From Rhinopithecus roxellana (Eukaryota; Chordata; Mammalia; Primates; Cercopithecidae): a DNA stretch of 64,000 bases. Each line of letters starts with the position of its first letter. The stretch's first letter is position 1. Where the stretch lies: assembly GCF_007565055.1 (NCBI RefSeq), contig NC_044555.1, forward strand, positions 35,844,611 to 35,908,610, read 5' to 3'. The translations under genes were made by a program, and so were the position numbers. Positions 57,153 to 64,000 of this stretch are shown here, piece by piece. Below the pieces are notes generated by a model that was given only the letters and a program-made list of their open reading frames with translations, had not been told where the DNA came from and searched no databases.

Positions 57153-59742
57153 GAAACTGTGTAACAGGTAGTTGCTGGAAGAATTTGTAGGAGTATGCTA
57201 GAAAAAGCCTACATTGCCGTTAATTGAGCATTAAGGGTAATCTAGTGAGGTTTCAGAAGAAGAGGAGGGCTGTAGAGAAAGCCTCAATTTTTGTTTTTTA
57301 GCAATTACTTAAATGATCACGATCAGAATGTTGGTTGAAATACGGAGAGTAAAAGCCATTCTAATGAGATCGCAGATGAAAATGAGGAACAAAATGCTAT
57401 TCAAACAGTTCAAGACTAGCCCTGAACGCATTTTTGAGAACTTTGTCACTACCCTTCTCATCACAGGCCCAGAATTCCAGGGCCTTGGGGACAGAATAAT
57501 TTCAAGGCTCTGGTCTCAACATTCTGGTGTGGTACTCCTTGGCAAGCCCGCTTGTGGTTTAAATGGGCCCAGGGGTGACTTGGGCCACCCCTTTGCAAGG
57601 CATAGGTGGCAAACTATCGTGGTGTCCATACAGCATCATTTCCACAGGCAGGCAAAGTGCACAAGCTGTAGAGGCATGGCTACCTTCACTTAGATTTCAA
57701 AGGATACCCTGGAGATCCTTGGGGAATGGACAGAGGACTACCACAGGGTCACAGTCACCACAGTACCCCCACTAGAGCCATGCCCAGCAGAACCATGGGG
57801 TCAGGGACATCAAAGAGAGTCCCAACTATGATAAGACCTGGTGGAGCCATGGAGATAGGGCTACACTTGAAACCTCACACTTGTAGAGCCAGCAGCATGT
57901 AACTATAGCCTGGGAGAGCAGCAAGCATACAACCTCAACACATTAGAGTTTCCATATGGGCTGGACCCAGCAAATACATGATGGTGGTGCCTGTTGGACA
58001 CTTGAGGACCTTATCTCAGCCTAAGTCTGTCTGGAAGGTGAGACATTAAGTCAAAGAAGATTATTTTCAAGCTTTGAAATGTAATGTTGTTTGCCCTGTT
58101 GGGTTTTGAGCTTGATCAGTACCTGTCACTCCTTTCTTTTTTCCTATTTCTCTCTTTTGGAATTGGAACGTCTGCCCTATGCCTGTCACTATGTGTTTTG
58201 GAGGCACATAACTTACTTGATTTCACAAATTTGCAGTTAGAAAGTCATTTGCCTAATTTGGTACCTTAAGTCTCACTCATATCCAATTTAGATGATATTG
58301 AGATGATACTCTGGACTTGATATTTTCAGTTGATGCTAAAATAAGTTAAGACTTATAGAGTTATTGGGATGTAATGAATATATTTTTATATGAGAAGAAA
58401 ATAAATTTAGTGGGTCAGGTGCAGAATGTTATAGTCTAAATGTGTCCCCCCATAAAGTTTATATTTTAAAACCTATTTCCCAATAGTATTCACAGGTTGG
58501 GTCTTTGGGAGGTGATTAGATAGGCCCTCATGAATGGGATTAGCACCCTTATAAAAGAGGCCTGATGGAGCTTCTTCACTTCATTTTCATGTGAGGACAA
58601 AGCTATAAGGTGCCATCTTCACAGCAGAGAGTGAGATCTGACAAGACATTGAATCTGCTGGTATGGGAATCTTGAACTTCCCAGCCTTCAGAACAGTGAG
58701 TAGTACGTGCCTGCATTCTTAAATAAATTATCAAATGTAAGTTATTTTGTTATAGCAGCCTAAGTGAACTTAGACAGAAAGTAATTAGTTCATGAGGGTG
58801 TAGCCCTCATGAATGAGATTTGTGCTCTTACAAGAAGAGAAAGGAGCACCTGCTCTTAGTTTTTCTGTTCTTCACTATGTAGATACAATGAGAAGATTGC
58901 CATCTGCAAATAAGAAAAATGTTTATTCTTAGACATAAGATCTACAGACACTTTGATCTTAAACTTCCCAGCCTATAGAATTGTGAGAAAAAAAATGTCC
59001 ATGGTTTAATCTGCCCAGTCTATGTTATATTTTTTATAGCAGAGCAAACTGAATAAGACAGTCTCTGTCTGATTTTGGCATCAGGGTAATACTAGCCTAA
59101 AAGAATGAGTTGGGTTGTGTTGCATCCTCTTCTATTTGACCAAAAGTTTCTTCTGCTTTTTTTTAAGTTGAATTAGTTTTTCATTTGCTACAATTCACCA
59201 ATAAAGCCATCCAGGCCTGGGTTGCTCTTTGTGGAAAATATGTTTATTAATAACTCAGTGTCTTTACTTATTAAAGAATATAGTCAGATTTTCCATTTCT
59301 TCTTGAATAAGTCTCTATAGTTCTTGTCTTTATATAAAAATTTCCACTTCATCAAGTTGCCTATTTTTTTTTTTTTTGAAATAGGGTTGTTCATAATATT
59401 TTCTTTAATTACTCTTCTTTCTGTAAGATTGGTGGTAACGTCACTTCTTTCTTTCCTGTTTTTATTAATTTGAGTACTCTGTCTTTTTTCTTGGTCAGTT
59501 TAGTTAAATGTTTGTCATGATTGTCTATATGTTCAAAAAAAAAAGCTTTTAGTTTTATTGTTTCTTTCTACTACCTTCCTATTCTCTATTTTATTTCTTT
59601 CTTTTTAAACCTTTATTGTGTACTTTCTCCGGCTTCCTTTGGGTTTAAGTTTGTGTTTTTCTATTTTCTTAATGTAGAAGTTTACATTATTAATTTGAAA
59701 TAATTCTTTCTTGATGTAGGCATTACAACTATAAATTTCCTC

Positions 59743-60198
59743 AGCTATGTGTTGAATCTTTTCCCTTCAAAAAGATATTTTGAAGTCATAAACCTTAATG
59801 CCTTTAAATTTCATCTTAATTTGGAAATAAGTAATTTTCAGATTTCATCAAGATTAATTCATTAAGGATGCCTTAATTCAATATGACTAGTTTACTTATA
59901 AAATAATGATGACATATGCAGAATGAAAATGATATGAAGGCATATAGAGAAAATGCCACGTGAAGATAGATGAGAATTTTGTGTCTGCAAGCCAAGAAAT
60001 GCCAAAGACTTCCAGCTAACCACCAGAAGCTAGGAAGAGGCAGGAAAGGATTCTCTTACAGGTTTCAGAGGGAGAACATCTCTGCCAACACCTTCATTTC
60101 TGACTTCTAGCCTCAATGACTGGGAGATAATAAATTCTGTTGTTTTAAGCCGCGCAATTTATGATATTTTGTTACAGCAGCCCTAGGAAACTAATACA
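59743..60198 (+). mobile_element. MaLR LTR (MLT1-like), solo, inside L1M
   Basis: A complete diverged LTR runs from 'agctatgtgttgaatc' through 'caaaaagatattttgaagtc', 'gccacgtgaagatagatg', 'gaagctaggaagaggcagga' and 'tctgttgttttaagcc' to 'ggaaactaataca'. The L1M reads 'ataaatttcctc' on the left and 'ccctctaaagcactg' on the right. The 5-bp flanks tcctc and ccctc are a target duplication with one mismatch. Confidence 0.85.
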
Positions 60199-61634
60199 CC
60201 CTCTAAAGCACTGTTTCGTTTCATCTCATACATATTGGTATGTTGTATTTACATTTTCATTCATCATCTTGGAATTTATTCCTGGACCCATTGATTATTT
60301 AGTAGTGTGTCATTTAATTTTTAGGTGTTTGTGAATTTCTCAAATTTTCTTCTATTATTTATTTTTAATTTTAATCTTTTGTGATTGGAGAACATCCTTT
60401 ATATTATGTCAGTGCTTTTAAATTTATGGAGACTTGTTTCGTGGCTTTATATGTGGCCTATTCTGTACAATACACAACATGCACTTAAGTAGAAAGTGGA
60501 TGCTCCACTTGTTGCATAAGGGATTCTATAGATATGTTAGTTTTAGGTGTTTTAGAATGTTGTCCCCATCTTCCATTTCATCGTTGAACTTCTTTCTAGT
60601 TCTGTCCTTTATTAGAAGTGGAATATTGGAATCTCCAACAATTCTTCTTGAATTGCCTATTTCTACCCTCAATTATGTCAGGTTTTACTTTATGTATTTT
60701 GCAACTGTGGTGTTAGGTGAACATATGTTTATAATTGTTTGATGGATTAAACTTTCTACAACTATAAAATGACTTTTTGTATCTCTGGTAACATTTTATC
60801 TTAAACTTTACTTTGTCTGATACTAACGTAATTACTGCAGCTATCATTTCAGTACTGTTTGCATGCCATTTCTTTTCCTATCCTTTTACTTTCAACCTAG
60901 TTTTGCTTGAATTTAAAGTGTGTCTGTGTAGACAGCATATAAATGTACCAGTATTTTTGTTTTTATCCATTCTGCCGATCTCTCCCTTTTAGAGTATTCA
61001 ATTCACATTTACTGTTTAATAAACGTTTCAGACTTAAGTCTACCATTTGCTGTTATTTTCTGTATGTTAAATCTTTTTGTTCCTCTCTCCCTTCATTACT
61101 GCCTTCTTTTGTATTAAATAGGTATTTTCATCTCTAATGTTTTAATTTCTTTGCCATTTTTTCAACTCTATTTTTGAGTTATTTTCTTAGTAGTTTCTCT
61201 GGGGATTATTGGAGTGTGTATGTTAACTTATAACAATCTAGTTTTGATTAATACTAACTCAGTTTCTCCTCTATATCTCTATTATCCCTCCTCTCTTTTG
61301 TACTGTTCCCATACAATTGCATATTAATACATTGTGTGTTTGTTAAAATTGATATATAATTACTGCTTTATACAATTGTGCTTAAGATAAGGGAAATAAT
61401 GTTACAAAAAAGAGTGCATTTATACTTTTTTTCATATTAACCTATTTGGTCATCTTACCAGTGTTATTTATTTCTCTATGTGAATTTGAGTTACTGTTTA
61501 ATGTCTTATTATTTCAGACTGAAGGTCTCCCTTTGATATTTCTTAAAGATAATTGGCTATTTATGAATTATCTCAGTTTTTATCTTTTTTGGAATATATA
61601 AATGTCTTTGTTATTTTTAAAATATAATTTGCTG

Positions 61635-61799
61635 ATGGCAGGCGCCTGTAGTCCCAGCTACTCGGGAGGCTGAGGCAGGAGAATGGCATAAACCCGGGAG
61701 GCGGAGCTTGCAGTGAGCTGAGATCCGGCCACTGCACTCCAGCCTGGGCGACAAAGCAAGACTCCATCTCAAAAAAATAAAAAATAAAAAATAAAAAAA
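61635..61799 (+). mobile_element. AluY, Old World monkey-type, 5'-truncated
   Basis: Only the right half is present, from 'atggcaggcgcctgtag' to an AAAT-interrupted A tail. It carries GATCCGGCCACTGCA and 'atggcataaacccggg'. An exact 11-bp duplication, ataatttgctg (61624-61634 and 61800-61810), abuts it, so the truncation arose at insertion. It lies inside the old L1M. Confidence 0.95.
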
Positions 61800-62480
61800 A
61801 TAATTTGCTGGATATAGATCTACTGGTTTGCTGTTTGCTTTCAGTACTTTGACTATGTCATCTTACTCTCTTCTGTTCTCCAAAGTTCTGATAAGAAATC
61901 TGCTGTTAATCTTATTGAGGATACCTTTTCATGTGATGAGTTGTTTTTCTCTTGCTGCATTCTATATTCTTTCTTTGTCTTTCAACAGTTTGATTTTGTG
62001 TCTAAATTTAAATGTCCTTGAGGATTTTATTTTTTCTCTTTGGAGATGTTTGCACTTCTTGGCTATGTAGAATAATTTATTTCATCAAACTCCAGAAGTT
62101 TTTGACCATGATTTCTTCAAATATTCTCTCTGTCCTTTTCTCTGTCTCTTCTTCTTTTGATTCCCATTATGTTTATGTTGTCCCACAGGACTCTGAGGCT
62201 CTGTTTAGTTTCTCTTTATTCATTTTTCTTTCTGTATCTTAGATGGGATAAGCTAAAAGTATTTGTCTTCAAGGGGACCAATTTTCTTTCTGCCAGCTCA
62301 AATCTGCTGTTATTTTTCTTTAATGTTTTAATGTATTTATTGTAATTTCAACTCCATAATATCCATTAGTTTTTGTGTGCATGTATGCATGTTTTTTATT
62401 TATATTCTCTAAAAAATTACCTTAGTCTCTTTTTAACTAGTTCAGATGATGGAGTATTTTATGACCAAGACAATTGTCAA

Positions 62481-62880
62481 AATCAATAGAGCAATCAGCT
62501 TGTAATGAAAGCAGCCTAACAAGTGGGTGGCATATTAATTGAGGCAGACAGCTTAACATAGAGACCAGAAAAAGAGGCAATTGAGCAGAGTCCTGCTAAG
62601 ATTGTCACCATCTCAGAGTGACTGTGCACATGCCCAATGTTGTGACCTCTCAGGAGAGAAAAGAAAGGCTGCAGACTACATGGTAACATACTTCACTAAA
62701 ATAGCCCAGACAAATCACAAAACTAATAAAAAGGCAAAGAACAAGGATCAAAAGAGCCTGGGGGTGGAGGAAACACAGTGAGGAAGAGAGTAAGTAAACA
62801 CAGTTGCTATATTACATACCTACAATTTAGAATTTTCAAGAAAAGTGAAAGAAAATTATGCTTAAATAATAGAAGCTATA
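62481..62880. other. Junction between two divergent old L1M elements
   Basis: This stretch separates minus-strand L1M ORF1 on the left from plus-strand L1M ORF1 on the right. It probably contains 5' UTR sequence of one or both, but I cannot place it. The 66-codon frame at 62581-62781 has no recognised domain. Confidence 0.4.
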
Positions 62881-64000
62881 ATGACAATGTCTCACCAAAT
62901 ACAGAATATCAATAAATAATTAGAAATTATAAAAAAAGAATCAAATAAAAATTCTAGAGTTAAGATGTCTAATTACTGAAATAAAAAATTCATTAGAGAG
63001 TCTCAACAACAGACTTGACAGAAGAAAGAATTAAGAAACTCATATGGTTTGGATTTGTGTCTCTGCCCAAATCTCATGTCTAATTCTAATCCCAAATGTT
63101 AGAGGTGGGGCCTGGAGGGAGGTGATTGGATCATAAAGGCAGTTTCTCATGAATGGTTTAGCACCATTCCCTTAGTGCTGTTCTCCTAATAGCGAGTGAG
63201 TTCTCATGAGATCTGATTATTTAAAAGTGTGTGGAACCTCCCCGCTCACCCTCTCTTTCTTCTACTCTGACCATGTGAAGTGCTGGCTTACCCTCCACTT
63301 TCTGCCATGATTGTAAATTTCCTGAGGTGTCCCCAGAAGCCAAGGAGATGCTACGATGCTTTCTGTACAGTCTGCAGAACTATAAGCCAATGAAATCTCT
63401 TTTCTTTATAAATTATACAGTCTTGGGAATTTCTTTATAGCAGTATGAGAAAGGACTAATGTACAAACTTGAAAATAAGTCTATAGAGATTATATAATCT
63501 GAAGTACAGAGAAAGACAAAAATAAAGATAATTTAACATTTTCAGACAAATGTGAGACATCCTTAAGCACATGAACATACACTTTATGGGGGTACCAGAA
63601 GAACAGGATAAAGATAAATTAGCAGAAAAAATACTTCACGAAATAACTGAAAACTTTCCTAATTTGATTTTAAGAATGTTAATCTATACATCTATGAAAC
63701 TTACCAAATTTCAAGTAGGTTGAACTCAAAGAGATCCACACCCAGATGCACTACAGCAAAAGTACATAATGACAGAGACAAAAAAATGTAAGAGCAACAA
63801 GAGAAAAAATAATTCATGATATACAAGGAAACACTAGTTAATATTAATAGCCATTTTCTCATTGGAAACCTTGGAGACTAGAAAGCAGTCTAGTGTAGCA
63901 GAGATAACATATTCAAAGTGCTGACAGTAAAAAATTCTCAAACAAGAATCTCATATATAACAAAAATACATCTTCAAAAATAAACACAAAATAAATATAT
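62880..64000 (+). mobile_element. Old L1M, plus strand, ORF1 region, runs off the window
   Basis: Sense L1M ORF1 phrases occur in order: 'aattcattagagagtctcaa', 'gacttgacagaagaaagaat', then after the MaLR LTR 'ggtaccagaagaacaggata', 'aactcaaagagatccacacc', 'gaaaccttggagactagaaa' and 'catattcaaagtgctgac'. The reading is split at 63041-63464 by a MaLR LTR and resumes in register. Stops break the frame. The 3' part lies beyond the window. Confidence 0.82.
63041..63464 (+). mobile_element. MaLR LTR (MST-like), solo
   Basis: The LTR runs from 'catatggtttggatttgtgt' through 'cccaaatctcatgtctaatt', 'ggaggtgattggatcataaa', 'gagatctgattatttaaaag' and 'ctgccatgattgtaaatttc' to 'ggactaatgtac'. The perfect 5-bp duplication aaact flanks it (63036-63040 and 63465-63469). 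L1M ORF1 reads straight through when it is removed. Confidence 0.93.

Larger units (their letters stand above)
45291..58776 (+). mobile_element. Inner MaLR provirus (MLT1-like) with three retrotransposon insertions
   Basis: The 5' LTR (45291-45442, resuming 49709-49920) starts 'tgccatcgtctgatgtg'. The interior resumes at 49921-49999 and 57168-58426 with the MaLR leader ('gaagtggaggtgctgcggta') and internal phrases ('agcattaagggtaatctagt', 'agagaaagcctcaattttt'). The 3' LTR is 58427-58776, ending 'cttagaca'. Flanking 5-mers ggagg and gaaag form a target duplication with two transitions. The 126-codon frame at 57313-57693 lies in the interior and shows no defendable domain. Confidence 0.8.
45192..59060 (+). 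mobile_element. Outer MaLR LTR (MLT1-like), split by an inner MaLR provirus
   Basis: The left piece (45192-45290) begins 'tgttacatactgaatacttg' and ends 'ggtcttcgggagg'. The right piece (58777-59060) continues exactly where the consensus would, with 'taattagttcatgagggtgt' and 'agccctcatgaatgagattt', and ends 'gaataagaca'. Together they make one LTR of about 380 bp. Everything between belongs to the inner element and its own insertions. Confidence 0.8.
43896..62480 (-). mobile_element. Old L1M, minus strand (second copy), hosting the large nest
   Basis: L1M antisense sequence occupies 43896-45191, then 59061-59742, then 60199-62480. At 59061 it resumes with 'gtctctgtctgattttggca', the direct continuation of the RT region reached at 45191. 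Endonuclease phrases lie at 60200-60900. ORF1 antisense ('cttcaaatattctctctgtc' and 'ccattatgtttatgttgtcc' near 62120-62180) reaches to about 62480. The total L1M sequence is about 4.3 kb. All internal insertions postdate it. No long L1 frame survives. Confidence 0.82.

Noticed and set aside
57313..57693. 126-codon open frame in a GC-richer stretch, considered as a possible exon
   Set aside because: The surrounding sequence continues MaLR internal phrases on both sides, and no splice sites or domain support an exon.

Overview
This window reads as non-coding primate DNA, most likely from an Old World monkey. The lineage call rests on three young Alu copies (about 10803, 36918 and 61635). All carry the variant GATCCGGCCACTGCA in the right arm, where the common human AluY sequence has GATCGCGCCACTGCA. 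I recognise that variant from cercopithecid AluY lineages (established knowledge, not checked here). I found no exon-like cellular gene, no tRNA or rRNA gene and no CRISPR array. Almost every open frame is a transposon or endogenous retrovirus remnant, or a chance frame in one.

Layout. 1-7.1 kb holds older sequence with an unassigned LTR end, a reverse MaLR LTR, an old L1 3' end, a MaLR element with both LTRs (3441-4503) and an MIR. 7179-15046 is a plus-strand class I endogenous retrovirus with two 460-bp LTRs, a primer-binding site resembling tRNA-Glu, a leader tandem repeat and a scrambled interior. It sits inside an MIR whose halves flank it. 16024-34153 is a second, minus-strand retrovirus, expanded to 18 kb by nested insertions: a near full-length minus-strand L1 (itself split by a MaLR provirus with a 5-bp target duplication), two Alus and a plus-strand L1. 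34-42 kb is mostly older sequence: an LTR, an ERVL-type LTR, a young Alu, L2 fragments and MaLR LTRs.

42.2-62.5 kb is a multi-level nest: an old minus-strand L1M contains a MaLR LTR, which contains a second MaLR provirus, which contains an Alu, a 5'-truncated L1 and a full-length L1. The full-length L1 (50003-56187) has an intact 338-codon ORF1 and a broken ORF2. It is followed by about 950 bp of older L1 sequence. One 15-bp target duplication flanks the two together, which is the signature of an L1 3' transduction. 62.5-64 kb is another old L1M in plus orientation, split by a MaLR LTR with a perfect 5-bp duplication.

Nothing here looks like a new functional system. The notable content is structural: the L1 3' transduction, a retrovirus with two unlike env segments and a displaced pol fragment, a 47-bp retroviral segment copied into an L1, and unusually clear relative dating from nested insertions. 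Repeat family names come from memory of consensus sequences and were not checked by search.
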